Shown in pieces: positions 11,301-24,395 of a DNA stretch of 64,000 nucleotides. Under the pieces are notes generated by a model. The model had not been told where the DNA came from. It did no database searches and worked only from the letters and a program-made list of their open reading frames with translations. Each line of letters starts with the position of its first letter. The first letter of the stretch is position 1. Source of the stretch: Ceratocystis colombiana (taxonomy: Eukaryota; Ascomycota; Sordariomycetes; Microascales; Ceratocystidaceae); assembly GCA_026419805.1 (NCBI GenBank), contig JAOSLS010000022.1, forward strand, positions 1 to 64,000, in the 5' to 3' direction. The translations under genes and the position numbers were made by a program.

Positions 11301-14300
11301 ATCTCTCCTCTCCTACAAGCGCAAGCTCTTTACATAAAGCGGCTCACATTTTGCAGCTTGCACAGCGGCTATCGGGATGCCTCATCGCAGAGGAGCCTTG
11401 GCTCACCGGAAGAGAAGGCAGCTCGTTGACATATAGTATTCTAGCCTGCAGTTAGTCAAATGCTTAGAAAGGATTAGCAGTTGCAAGCATAATAAACACC
11501 CTCATCGCTGTATACATAGAGGACGGCAAACAGGCCATCTGGCTTCGGGAGTCTACGGCTACATTATCGGGATCCCACATCACTCCATACGGTAATACCC
11601 TTTCGGGGCGCATTTAGTCTGATATAGTATCACGCGAAGCTAGGGCTAGCCCGTTCTGGCTTCTTTCGGAATTCCATATTCTCCAGGTCGCGTCCAATAC
11701 TAAGGGCGATGTTGTTTCTTCCGCAAATCCTCAGAAGGCTGTAGGAAATCTCCATCCGTACGACCTCCAAGTGTAAGAACTAATTTTGCAGCTCCAGCCA
11801 AGCTCCAGATCTCGAGCTGACAACGCGAGCCCGGTCTTCTCGCCCACATTATTCCCGAGCTTATTGAGCGCCGCTAGACTGATCGCCTTGATGGCGTGTG
11901 GCTGCAGGTCTAGCAGGTTAAAGCTGCCGATCGAACATCATGTAATATTGGACTGTCCTCATCACTCCGTAGCGAAGGCAAACTTCTGTTTCCTCCACGA
12001 GAATGCCCATGCCGATAATTACAGCAGTGAGAAGGCGGCTGACACTGACAGATGCAAGCGTGTCCTCTGGGAATAAGGAGCTAGAGTAGAGTCGGGTGTG
12101 CGACTGTGTTTTTGCGGTGTTTCCCGTGGCCGTGGAGATTGGCGGCCGGGGGGAGAGGAAAAAGACAGATAGATGCAAGCGAAAAGGGCAAGAATTAGCT
12201 ACAAATCGCGAAGGCAAAGTAATCGCAGCTAGCGCAAAGTTCCTATGACGTCAAAATCTCCTATGCACTAGAAGAGCTATAATTACAATTTGTCTGCCAA
12301 AGTGCCAGTTCTGGCATCAAAACAGCATTGAAAAATGGTGAAACGATACAAGACGATGGTAAACAGGAATGCAGCATCCCCCTCCCTCCATCCATCCATC
12401 CATCCATTATCCATCCCTCGGCTGAGACCAGCATCTTGGCGGTTATTGTCGCTATGGCTCGGCTGGAAGGAATAACCCCAGCACAAAGCTTGTGAAATCA
12501 AATGGGGCATTCTTCAGGGTCACATGAGCTGCGAAGTTCTCATTTCTGGGATTGGATGATGTCGTTCCTGGATGACCTATTCCTTTGTAGATCAAAGAGA
12601 GATCCCCAGGCTTGGCAGCATGGGGCGATGAATTATTTTTACCATTCTGAAGAATGCTTCTCCTTTCCCGCAGTTGGGCCCGTTATGCGCAGGCCGTCCA
12701 AGTGCGCCGTAAGAAGGCTGAGAGAAGTAATCCTGAAAAGAGAGGACAAAGGCAGCCTGAGCCCTGGGCCCATGGATAATTCCGAGTGCACTTTCGGCTT
12801 CAGGCCTCGCACAGTGTAGCAACTCCGAGCTAGTAGAGATTTTGCAATGTCAGGGTTACTATTTCATGTTTCTCGACTCATTCTTATGGTAGTAGCCCGA
12901 GAAAGACACGCCAGGGTTGCCAGGTGGCTTTTAGAGTCCATGAAGCAGTTACTGTACGTGCGAATACGCACACGCACACAGATATCGAGAGAGGGTAGTT
13001 ACTCTATCCGCGTTCAGGGCAGCCACAAATTTTCAGAAGTGCATGCATATTCGGAGCGACCATGGCCCAAAATTTCCCACGCTTATCGCATACAGCATAA
13101 CATCGCCTCTCTTTTTCCTCTGCTTTTTCCCTCTTTACCCGTACTTACCGACCAGACCGCCAGTTTCAGTGAGTCCAAAGGGTCGACGATGTGTGGACGT
13201 ATAGTCTTGCCCCGCCCATCCTAGACCAGTTCCGAGACCGTACCTCCGATCAAAGTGGCAAACCAGCGTTGAAGATGCTGCAGTGCATTAGTCGCATTGA
13301 AGATGGCGCCTGCAGATAGCGTTTCACTTTCCTCCAAATCTTGCAAACCCTGGGCGTTCTGTCTGGTGATTGTTGATTGGATGGTTCGATTATAGGTCGT
13401 TCATGTCAGAAAGTCTGCTCCGCAAGGCCGCAAAACGCAAGACACACCACAGAACAGCGCTACTACAAAACAGAGTATACACAACACCAAGGACAGGAAC
13501 GCGAAGATAAGGCCGGATCAATCATACACAGTATTGTTGCTATTGTTGTACTGGTGCCCATGACTCGAGTGGTCTAGTGCAACCAGTTAAAGCCACGCAA
13601 ACATCCAGCTGTGACGCTTTTCCTGATTCGAAAACGGCACCCAAGCTTTAAAGGGGAACAAGTCTGGCATTCGGCCAACGTCAACGCCAGACACAAAATC
13701 CAGGGCAATAAATGAACGAGAGCGAGGAAGCAGGGAGTAAGGCTTCGCCTAGGAATCAAAGACCCCGGATTTCTAGAAACCCACAGTAATGACAAGTCAC
13801 GCGGCTAGATGTTCGCTGCACTGGAGATTGTCCTGGCAATTTAATTGGCAATCGTGCTGGTAACCGGGTTCTAGGTTATGACGTAGGAAAATGCCCAGAA
13901 AAGTTGGCTTCACGTTTGCCACTCTGGTCTGCTGGCTCTTCTCTTGGCTTCTTTCTCACTGACTTTCTGTCTTCCTTCTGTCTTCCTTCTGTCTTCCCTC
14001 TGGAATTCCTCTGCAACCAAGGTTTCATTTCTTCAATTTATCCGCTGCGCTGCACCTTGCTGGCCTTCCCCCAGACTTTTCCTTCCTTCCTATACGTCTA
14101 TCCCCAGACCTTTTTCCCAGAGCAGTAAAGCTCCCTTTGTTCCGCAAAAACGCATGACAAGCATGGAACCTGGTCTTATGCCTGCTAGGCCCAGGCCTAG
14201 GCTTGGGGCTGGGGATACCAGAGGGGAAAATAGGGCTTCCTTCTGTAATCTGTATGCGTCACGTTATGACTGTTGCTGCTGCCGTTCGCTAATGCCCGCC

Positions 14301-14750
14301 CCTATGGAGACGGCTTGATAGGCCCATGCTTCGCGCTATGCTGTGATAATCTTATATATGGCCGTCCGCCACTACTTACTCTCTCGCCTCTGCCGTGGAT
14401 TTTGTCTAGCAATCTTCTTCTTCTTCTTCTTCTTCTATGTCGATTTTCCTGCGGTGTTCCCAGTCATTGCCAAAAACCACTTTCTAACCCCAACCTTTTG
14501 ATGCGAAATAAATATTACACATACAGACATACTCGCAGCCCCCGCTACAGCTTCCGCATATTAATCTACATCAATCCGCCTACATCAGTTTACCTGCCTA
14601 CCTACATCAGCCCACTACATCGCCACCCTGCCCCATTCAACTTTGACTATATAACGACCTCTTTCGGCACTTTCGTCACTTTCGTCTGTAACTTGTTCAC
14701 TTCCATCACCCTTCACCACCCATACATACCCTTCCCTTCCCTCTCCCCAC
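8376..14750. other. Long gene-poor region
   Basis: No supportable gene in 6.4 kb. From 8.4 to 9.3 kb the minus-strand translation has protein-like patches broken by many stops, probably an unidentified relic. A CATC microsatellite lies near 12385-12410. From about 13900 the plus strand becomes CT-rich, with a (CTT)n run near 14414-14436, and this probably forms the promoter and leader of the transacylase gene at 14751. Confidence 0.4.
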
Positions 14751-16118
14751 ATGAGTGTCACCAATCCCGTGGTGCGGCGGCTTCTCGCCTCCCGTAGCCG
14801 TAGTGCAAGCCACCTCCGCTCCTCAGCTACCTCCGCCTCCGACATGTCCAAAATCCTTGGCTCACCTCGGCCATATATCTCGTCTCCTGGTCGCTCCAAA
14901 ACTGCAATGTTCTTTCCTGGTACGTACTTTCTATCTCACCTATGCCGTCGCTGAGTCAAATTTATCTCCCGTCCTCCCGCCTACCTTTTTTAATAGATCC
15001 GCTAACAATTTATCACCCCCGCGACAGGCCAAGGCGTTCAACGAGTTGGCATGCTCAGCCCGTGGCTATACGCCTTCCCCTCCACATCCCGTGAATTCAT
15101 TGACGAGCTAGACTCGTGCATGGGCTACAAGTTCTCGGATATCATCCAATCTGGCCCCAGTAGCCGCCTCAACGCCACAGTGAATGCACAGCCTGCCATC
15201 ATGGCAACGTCACTACTTATTCTGCGCATTCTTGAGCGCAATTTCAACTTCAACACAAGCCAGAGCATAGACTACACACTTGGCCACTCATTAGGCGAAT
15301 TTGCCGCCCTTGTCGCCGGTGGCTATCTGTCCTTCCAAGATAGTTTACGCATCGTACACCGTCGTGCCGCCGTCATGGCTGATGCCACTGAGCGAGCAGA
15401 GGCCGCAACTCCCGGCTCCACATACGGCATGGTAGCCATCATAACCGAGCCTGAGTATCTGGCATCGTTGATTCACACCATCTCTTCCATTGTTGGCGAA
15501 AACGTCTGCGACTGGTCATACACACCCTTCGAAGGCCAGGTCTGCATTGCAAACGTCAACAGCAAGAATCAAATCGTACTCAGTGGCAGCATCACAGGCA
15601 TCTCACGCGTGCTAGATCGTGTGCGCCTTTTTTCAGGTCATGACCCACAAGCATTACGACTTAACTCCGACACCCCATTCCACAGCCCGTTGATGAGACC
15701 GGCTGGCGAGGCTGTGTACAAGATGCTTAGCCGCCCAGGCACAATTGCCTTCCCTGGCCGCATCCAATGCATTAGCAACATCTCAGCACGACCATTCAAT
15801 AGCCCCGAGGAACTTGCCGACCTCGTCTCACGTGCCGGTGTTGAGCCGGTACGTTGGGCTGACAGCATCAGGTACCTTAATGAAAAGGCCCAGGTGCGTC
15901 GGTGGATTGGCATTGGGCCAGGCCAGGTCGGCCGCAATCTAGTCGGAAAGGAAATTGGCATCCGCGGCACCGATAGATCGCGCAACGCTGGTGTTTGGGG
16001 CATCAGCAAGCCTGAAGATATCGACGAGGTTCTAAGGGGTTTGGAAGACACGGACAGTGCAATGCCAATGCCAATATCTGATTTTGCTGTGCAGTCTATC
16101 TGTGGAACTGCAGCATAA
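14751..16118 (+). CDS. mct1: Malonyl-CoA:ACP transacylase, mitochondrial
   Basis: Two exons (14751-14919, 15028-16118) joined by a 108-nt GTACGT/CAG intron with a GCTAAC branch site give 419 residues. The enzyme moves malonyl from CoA to acyl carrier protein in mitochondrial type II fatty-acid synthesis. The acyltransferase domain starts with FFPGQGVQRVGM, which the splice restores. The nucleophile is Ser144 in GHSLGE and the partner His275 is in TPFHSPLM. The GPGQVGRNLV block near the end is also typical of FabD/Mct1. The first 50 residues are rich in Arg and Ser with almost no acidic residues, as expected of a mitochondrial presequence. Length suits stand-alone fungal Mct1, so it is not a fragment of a polyketide or fatty-acid synthase. 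The leader is CT-rich. The coatomer gene follows on the same strand after 621 bp. Confidence 0.9.
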
Positions 16119-16739
16119 AAAACGAGAATGGCGATATGGGTACAAACGGATTAATTAATGACACGAAAAGGCTATAACAGGTAACAGGACTGGAGGCCAA
16201 GTTAACAATGGTTTAGGGGCTAGGGTTTTTAGGGTAAGCGACTTTTGGATATTTTACTTTGTGCTATCTAAGCAATTCACTTTTTATACCTTGTACATCT
16301 TTTGATTTTTAAAAGAAAACTCAGGATAGCATTAAAAATTAAGCTTCATCGATTGATGAGATGATATCAAGACCAAAAGAGTCATCTCCCAACATTTCGC
16401 CCGCCCCCATTTTCATATATGTACTAGGCGAAGTCATCGTGTTTGACGACTAGCGTGTAGACATACTTTTGGCTCGTATCTTCTTGGACACGTCGCTAAC
16501 CCCACTATTTTTGGCCAAGGCGGACAAAGCTTCTAGTTATACACATAATTTACTGTACACAGTAGACCTTACGACACACCACCAGATATACTGTCGCAAC
16601 AGCTAGCTACAATCAAGCGACAACATTACATACCGGCCCTGCTATTCTACACATATCCTAACGCCCGATAACATTGTCAATTCTCCGCCTTCTAGAGACC
16701 TTCCCTTCTCAACAACCCCCTTTACCCCAATCGCCCACC
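16119..16739. other. Spacer between transacylase and coatomer genes
   Basis: The 3' UTR of mct1 and the promoter of the coatomer epsilon gene. No further feature is seen. Confidence 0.4.
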
Positions 16740-17840
16740 ATGGACCCCTACTCCTCCGAGGGCGAGCTCATCAACATGCACAACGCCTTCCACCAAGGCC
16801 AATACCAAGAAGTCATCGACTTCGATGTTTCCGATCTTTCGCCTGAAAACGAAAAGCCTGCCCGCATCTTGACCCTGCGTGCACGCCTAGCTCTGGGTCA
16901 ACACATGGCTGTTCTAAGCGAGCTCAAGGGCACTGACGATGTTGCGCTGCAGGCAGTGGCTTCTCTGGCCCTTAACCAGGCTGGCCAGACCGACAAGGCG
17001 CTGTCACTAGCTGAGCGGCTGGCCGAGTCGGCGGCCGAGGACACCACCGTCCAAACGCTAGTCGGCACCGTGCTCCAGGCCGCCGGTCGCTCGGATGAGG
17101 CACTGGCCCTTCTGGGTGGACACCAGGGCAGCTTGGAGGCTGTCGCGCTGATTGTGCAGATCCATCTTGCGCAGAACAGAAATGATCTTGCGCTTAAGGA
17201 AGTTGCTGCCGCCCGCCGCTGGGCGCAAGATAGCTTGCTGGTCAACCTGGCAGAGTCGTGGGTGGGTATACGTATGGTAAGTTTTTTGTGGCTCGATATT
17301 TGAATGCGCTAAAATAGCAAATAGAGATGTGGTGCTGACTGCGGACATGTAGGGTGGTGAGCGCTACCAGCAGGCGTTCTACGTGTACGAGGAATTGGCA
17401 CAGGCTCCATCAACCTCGTCGGTGCGCAGTCTAGTTTCCCAGGCCGTTGCAGAGCTACACCTTGGCCGGCTTGAGGAGGCCCAGGCTGCTCTAGAGGAGG
17501 CGCTGACCAAAGAGCCAGAGTATGCCGAGGCTATTGCGAACCTGCTGGTTCTGAATGCTGTAGCTGGCAAGGACGTGTCAGAGCTTGCTACGTAAGTGTT
17601 ACCTCCTTCTTTCTGTTTCTTGGGGCTGTGTGATGTTCCGTCTGTAGTCTTGTTAGACTATGTGGCTTTTACTCAGTCTATACAACTCCTATCCGGCCAA
17701 TCATGTTCGCTAACAACACTCCACGTAATAGCAAGCTCAAACAAACGCATTCCGATCACACTTTCCTGACTGAGCTGGAGGAAAAAAGTGCGCTATTCGA
17801 CCAGGCCGCTACCAAGTACAGTGCCAAGGTTTCTGCTTAA
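16740..17840 (+). CDS. SEC28: Coatomer subunit epsilon (COPI)
   Basis: Three exons (16740-17276, 17353-17591, 17732-17840) with GTAAGT donors and TAG acceptors give 294 residues, the usual length for this subunit. Epsilon-COP stabilises alpha-COP in the COPI coat that drives retrograde Golgi-to-ER vesicles. The N-terminus has the typical form MDPYSSEGELINMHNAFHQG. The remainder is a run of TPR-like helical pairs, for example GRSDEALALL and HLGRLEEAQAALEEALTKEP, ending in a short charged tail (LFDQAATKYSAKVSA). The ATG at 16740 is chosen because it lies in a strong CCCACCATGG context and starts the conserved N-terminus. An upstream in-frame extension has no ATG. The second intron falls just before the last TPR-like helix. 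Confidence 0.92.
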
Positions 17841-20460
17841 TTTGGTGCATTGCGTTGCATGTACGACTCTTTGTCTCGTCTACAGGCTGGCTAAGAAAAG
17901 TCCGAATAAATGGTCTTTTTTTTCGCATCTCGATACCTCGTGTTTCCTTGGCTCTCCCAGAGAGAATAAATCAACCGACCGAATCTGCCCTATCTAGCCT
18001 AACCGATAATACCACAAGAGGTAAGCTAGACGGAGCAACACGGACCGGGTTGAGATGAGACGCTTTTGGGAACAACCAACAGCTGCACATCTGCAGGCTA
18101 TCATCCATACATTACTGGGCCTCGGCTGGATCTCTTATTCATTTACAGTATTTGCTTCTACGCATCTGCTTCCTTTTTGCCTCTCCTTCCCTTTTTGCCG
18201 CTAGAAATGAAGAATAGAGGAATACGGAGAAAATCCTTTTTTTTTTTTTCCTTCTTACCTTATTGCTACAAAGCGGAGTTGTGTCACCCATGATGCCACT
18301 GTTTTTTTGGCTGTTTTTTATCAGGCGTTCTTTTTTGTTTATTTATATATTCATTTCAGCCTAGTCCTTTGTAGTATGTCTATGTGCCTGCATGTACCTC
18401 CTCTGTATATCACACACTTGCCCTGCACTCGGGCGGAGTTTGAGTAGCCAAAAGCCGCTCAGCAAATAGTATTAGCGCAAGAGCCAGGAAGAGGGTAAGA
18501 GAGGGGTAAAGACGTTCGTGTTTGATCCAATAGGGGAATACAGAGACAAACGTAACCAGGGGAGAAAAAAGGGCAACTTCTAACTACAACAGACACAAGA
18601 TGAAAATGCACACCACGAAGCACTTACTACTTCGTTCTATGGGACAGGAATCCCACTTCAGCCGGCATTACCACCATCAGACGTCAGCGGCGACAGCTGT
18701 CTGCCAGCTGCCTGAAAAACGCGGGCCTTTATGACGACAACATCTTGTTCTGAAGAAGCCACATCCCATCACTGGCCGGTGCCACAGCTATAATCCGCAG
18801 TATGCTATTAATTAGCATCGTTACCACAGGTACAAGCAAGAAAAAAATATTATAGACGCACGGTCGTAGATGCAACGTGAACGGAAGCGAAGAAGCATGA
18901 CATTGGCAGCCGGCAGACAAGGCAAAAGCACACAAGGCCAAATCAGAGTCTAGCTCTGAGGCGGCTTGGGTTATGCAAGCGAGCATTTTCTCAGTAGTGA
19001 CGCTTTGTATAGCGTCTATAGACTTTGTATCCGTATCCCAGAGCAATGCACAGTGACTACACCAAAAAGAACAAAAGGAAAACAAAAAAAATACGGAGGC
19101 TTTTGTGGATGACGGCATAATAGGATGCAAGCCTGTAGGAGGTTTGTCCGTCTTTTCAGATCTTGTAACAGCTTTAGTATCTGAATTGTTTTCTTTGCTT
19201 AATCACCCTTTTTCTTTCTATTTTTCCACCGCTTTTGCCGTGTCGTCCCACTCCTTCGCCCTTGTTTCTGCTGGCCTGTTTCTCTTGCACTAACACTAAT
19301 CACTGTCCAAAACCCACAACGCAGCAAGAACGCTTGGTGTGCATTATGGTCGGTGCTGGGCTCTCATGACCCTCCTTTTTGTTTGCCGGGCCACTGACAA
19401 GACACCATGGATGATATTTATGTACATGTATTAGATGTGTATTTTCCCACCACTTTCTGTCGCAGAAAACAATACCCTTTGTTTATGCCTGTCCACGGTC
19501 TACCAAAAAAAGAAGCACAACGGAGAAATGGCCTACTAGTAACCAGACAAGCTGTCAAGAGAAATCCTCAAAAAGGAAGGGCAAATCCCTTTTTCCCTTT
19601 CCTTCTTCTCCTATATTTTCTACTTGCCCCCTTGTCTTCTAATCAACTGTATATCTCCTCCTTCTTGTCGAAATCATCTTGTTTGTTCTGTCAGCATCCG
19701 CCACAAAGATCGCCAATATATCGCATCTTTTCAGCCCAGGCAACCCTAAACCCTTGTCCTTTGTCTCCCTCAGTGAGTCTCTTCCCTGTAAAGAAGGCCC
19801 CTTGACGCCGCTGTAACTTTCCTGCAACCCTTTGCTCCAGCTTTTGCTTTAGCTTACAAGGGCTCATAAAACAAAAGAAGCAACTGCCCTTGTCAAATCC
19901 AATTACGCCCAACTTACTTGGCGCTAGCACTAACAGCAACAGCAGCCTTTTTCTTCTTCCTCTTCGTCCTGCTGCTTTCTTTTCAGGGAATTTTTACTGG
20001 CTCTCTACTTGCCCTACCCTGTTCCTACCTGTTGCTTGTCACTTCTTGTCTTGTCTTTCTTTCTCTTTTTTTTTTCCCCCCGTTTTCTCGTGGTGTCTTG
20101 TCAGCTGAGCTGGGCGAACTGTACCTGTCCGGCCTTTTTTGGTGGGTAGTTTCCCAGTTTCTAGCTCTCAAAATCACCTTGTTCTTCTCTGCTTCTCGCC
20201 TTCAGCTGTCAGGAGGTACCTGGCTTTTCACTAAACGGTACCTATATCTTTGGTGCTTGCTGTGCCAAAACTCCAAGTACCACAACTCCCTTGCACAAGT
20301 ACCTTTTTCCGTTTGCTTTGGATTCCTTCTGGCCCTCCTTCCCTACTTCATCCTTCCCTTCCCATAAGCCAGTGTCTCGTCTCCCTTCTACTTCTTCTGT
20401 CTTCCTGCTCTCCCTTTCTTTCTTTCCTTTCTTTTTTTTTTCTTTCCTCTTTTCCTTAAT
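17841..20460. other. Long spacer and CT-rich leader of PSD2
   Basis: After the coatomer 3' UTR there is no supportable gene. From about 19150, and especially 19590-20460, the plus strand is strongly pyrimidine-rich, ending just before the PSD2 start codon. This resembles a long CT-rich promoter and leader. Short open frames there are low-complexity Leu/Phe/Ser products. Confidence 0.4.
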
Positions 20461-20697
20461 ATGGTCAGCCGTATTCTATCATCGAGGCTCAAACCTGCGT
20501 CCTCAATTCCCACACAAAGTTCTGGTCTTAACACTGCTACCAACACCAACAACAACACCGCCGCTTATAAACCGTCCAAAAAAGCACTGCCCATGAACCC
20601 AAACTTGGCAAACACTGGCTTGGTGCTAAAGGTGGAGGTCCTTAAGGTATGGTATAGCTTTGCGTTCCTCAACCCTCCCATATCCCATAATAGGTGT

Positions 20698-20732
<35 letters not shown>

Positions 20733-23700
20733 TGGAAAGCATTGCTCAATACTTGTTGACTCTCTTTTCAACAACTATTTTCTTCCTTTGCCAAACATAT
20801 GGCGATGTGCCATGCTCTCCCAAGCATACTCTAAGCTGACCTTCCATTGAAACTCAATAGGGCCGAAATCTCGCCGCTAAAGACAGGAATGGAACCTCTG
20901 ATCCGGTATGCGCCCGTCCACCATAGCACTAAATGCCACATCCTCTTCCTTGACTTGAACAGCACACATCCTCAAGATGCCATCTCGCACCACCCTATCG
21001 TATTTACGTTCCCGCTAGCCATTGGGTTCCCCTTTTGCCTCTACCAACAACTACAAGCTGACGTATCCTATTCTTATGCGCAAAGTATCTCGTCCTCTCC
21101 CTTGGCGAAGCCAGAATCACTACCCACTCCGTTTCGAAGACCCTCAACCCGGAATGGAACGTTTCTGGTGCAATGCCCGTGAACTCGCTTCACAGTCTCG
21201 TGCTTGACGTCATTTGCTGGGACAAAGACCGCTTTGGCCGTGATTACATGGGCGAATTCGACATCACCCTTGAAGAAATATTTTCCAATAACCAACATGA
21301 GCAAATGCCTAAATGGTACTCTCTGCATAGCAGGAAGTCTGGCCGCAAACAAAGTAATGTGTCAGGCGAAGTCCAACTCCAATTCACCCTGATCGACTCT
21401 CAGACTCCCAATGCCACGCCGGGGCAAATAATGGCCAAATTCTCTGCATTTGTCTCGACCTTTACCGACAATGGGACTTCCCCCATCCGCACCAAGTTTA
21501 ACAACTCCCTACCTCGATCTTCTAAGAAGGCCGCAGCCGCTCCGACAGCCCCCGTTCCCGATAATGCCGCCTTTGCTGCTGCAGCTCAGGATTCGTCTAC
21601 TACTGATGGCGATGGCGAAGACGATGACGAAGATCTCGAAGATCTAGAAGACGATGATAGAACCGGTGATATTTCGGAAAACCGAAGACGCCGCCTCCGA
21701 ATTCGCGGATTGAAAAAGAAGCGCCGTAATAATCCCTATGAGTTCTCCAATGGCGGCTCCGATATGGTCGGCATAATTTATCTCGAGGTCATCAAAATTA
21801 CCGATCTGCCTCCCGAGTCCAACCTCACTCGTACTAGCTTTGATGTTGATCCCTTCGTTGTCGCCTCTCTTGGCAAAAAGACTTACCGCACTCGTCGCGT
21901 CCGCCACAATCTCAACCCTATCTTCAACGAAAAAATGATCTTCCAGGTCATGGGCCACGAGCAGTCATACAAATTCTTGTTCACAGTAATTGATCACGAT
22001 CGTTACTCTGGAAATGATTTCATTGCTTCGTGTGATCTTTCAGTGCAGGATCTTGTTAGCAAAGCTCCTCGAACGGATCCAGAAACTGGAGTTTATCTTC
22101 TCCGGGACCCACCAGAGCACATTACCTCTAAAAAGCCTCGTCGCCTTAAGATCCCTATATCCCGTTCGTCGTCCGCTCAAAGCTTGACCAAAATGATGCG
22201 GCCCTCTATCAACCGCAACTCAACTGGGGAAAAGAATACGCCTGACAAAGAATCACCCATAACTCCTATATCTGCCACTACTGCTTCTAATCCAGCTCTG
22301 CTCAAACCTTCAGATGCTGCTGTGGCAGGTACCTCTACTCTAGCTGCTGAAGAAGTGGACGATGAAGATGATGGCTTCACGGAATACGCTCTTCCTCTCA
22401 AAATGAAAAATATAGACAAGTGGGAGGACAAGCATAACCCTATCATTTACATCCGCGCCAAGTACATGCCTTATCAAGCGTTGCGTCAGCAGTTCTGGAG
22501 AGCCATGATGAAGCAGTACGACTCCGACGAGAGCGGTGAAATTAGCCGCGTTGAGTTGACCACTATGCTGGATACTCTGGGCTCAACTTTGAGAGAATCT
22601 ACTATCGACAGTTTTTTCAAGCGGTTTCCCCACAAGTCAGCTGAGGGAGTTGATCTAGACAATCTCACTATTGTAGAAGCCATAATTTGTCTAGAGGACC
22701 AGCTGGAAGGCCGCTCAAAGCAGTCTATTGTCTCTGAAAAGTTCAAGGGAGCTGTAGACAGTGCCAAAGCGCTTCTTACTACCCCCATGTTCACTCTTGG
22801 CGATGGGTCAGAACTTGGAGGCTCTGACTCTGCTTCAGGCACGGCTACTACTCTACCCATGAATGCCGAGCCATTGGCCCCCAACGACGAACCTGATCTC
22901 CTTGATGCCAGCGACCCTGGCGAGGAACATGTCGTTGAGATTGCTCAATGTCCCATCTGCCACCAGCCTCGCCTCAACAAGCGCAGCGACGCTGACATTG
23001 TCACTCACATGGCTACGTGCGCCAGCTCAGACTGGAGACAGGTTAATGACCTCATGATGGGCGGCTTTGTCACTGCGAGCCAAGCACAGCGCAAGTGGTA
23101 TTCCAAAGTCATAACCAAGATTTCGTATGGCGGCTACAAGCTTGGAGCTAACTCGGCCAATATCCTGGTCCAAGATCGTCTGACTGGCCAGATTAACGAA
23201 GAGAAGATGAGCGTCTATGTTCGTCTTGGTATTAGACTTTTGTACAAAGGCCTCAAGTCAAGCAGCATGGAGAGGCGTCGGATCCGCAAGCTACTTAAAA
23301 AGCTCAGCGTTAAACAGGGCGACAAGTATGATGACCCTGCCTCCCGCGACCAAATTGAAAAGTTTATTGCCTTTCACCGACTTGACATGTCTGAGGTTCT
23401 GCTGCCGCTCAAGGACTTTAAAAACTTCAACGAGTTCTTCTACCGCGCACTCAAGCCTGGCGCCAGGCCATGCTCGGCCCCAGATAACTCTAAAATTGTC
23501 GTCTCACCTGCCGACTGTCGCAGTGTTGTGTTCAACCGCATTGATCAAGCGACCAAGATCTGGGTTAAGGGCCGCGAGTTTTCTATCAAGAGGCTGCTCG
23601 GCGATGCCTACCCCGAGGACGTAAGTCGCTATGAGGGCGGAGCTCTTGGCATCTTCCGCCTAGCGCCACAAGACTATCACCGTTTCCATATCCCTGTTGA

Positions 23701-24395
23701 TGGTATCATGGGGCAAGATAAGCTGATTGCTGGTGAGTACTACACTGTCAACCCCATGGCTATTCGGTCGGCGCTTGATGTGTACGGCGAAAACGTGCGG
23801 ATTTTAGTTCCGATTGATAGCAAGGAGCATGGACGGGTTATGGTCGTGTGCGTTGGTGCCATGATGGTCGGCAGCACGGTGATTACACGTAAGGCAGGTA
23901 GCGAGGTCAAACGGGGAGAGGAGCTTGGCTACTTCAAGTTTGGTGGATCAACAATCCTGTGCCTGTTTGAGCCGGGCAAGGTCCAGTTTGATGATGATCT
24001 ATGTGACAACTCAACAACTGCACTAGAGACCCTGGTAAGTGTTTTTTGTTTTCCACCTTTTTCTTTTCCTTTAGCATCCCGCGTTTATATTAACTATTCT
24101 TCTGCAGATTCGCGTTGGCATGTCTATTGGCCACTCGCCTGACGAGCCGCAATGGAGCCCAGACCAGCGTAAGAACTCGGCTGAAGTAACGGAGGCGGAC
24201 AAAAAAGAGGCCAAACGCCGGATTCAGGGCAGTGTCAACCCGGACTCGTCAGAAGCTAGTAGTGATGAGGCCGGCGATGCAACTGGCGACATTGCTGGGG
24301 GGAGGGCTCCAGCTGGTACGACAACTGAAGCAGCATCCTCAGCGACAGCTCCAGTAGTGGTCCCAGTTATCACGAAGGTTGAACACCCTGTTTGA
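20461..24395 (+). CDS. PSD2: Phosphatidylserine decarboxylase 2 (C2-C2-EF-hand-PSD)
   Basis: Four exons (20461-20646, 20861-20905, 21086-24034, 24108-24395) give 1155 residues. The enzyme decarboxylates phosphatidylserine to phosphatidylethanolamine in the Golgi/endosome system. The first C2 domain (about 53-170) is assembled only by splicing: exon 2 is 45 nt and encodes GRNLAAKDRNGTSDP. A second C2 domain covers about 306-400, an EF-hand loop DSDESGEISRVE begins at Asp556, and a C2HC cluster (C699, C702, H718, C722) precedes the catalytic domain. The autocleavage motif GGST is at 1030-1033, Ser1032 becoming the pyruvoyl group. The GGST form, rather than LGST, is usual for Psd2. An acidic tract and a basic tract (about 255-290) separate the C2 domains. 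Intron 1 carries 29 consecutive T. The tail after the last intron is low complexity. Confidence 0.92.

Noticed and set aside
13944..14797. Overlapping Pro/Ser/Leu-rich plus-strand frames before the transacylase gene
   Set aside because: They are products of a CT-rich leader and microsatellite; composition and lack of motifs point to untranslated DNA.
16674..16739. Upstream extension of coatomer epsilon
   Set aside because: It would need a non-ATG start. The ATG at 16740 has strong context and begins the conserved N-terminus.
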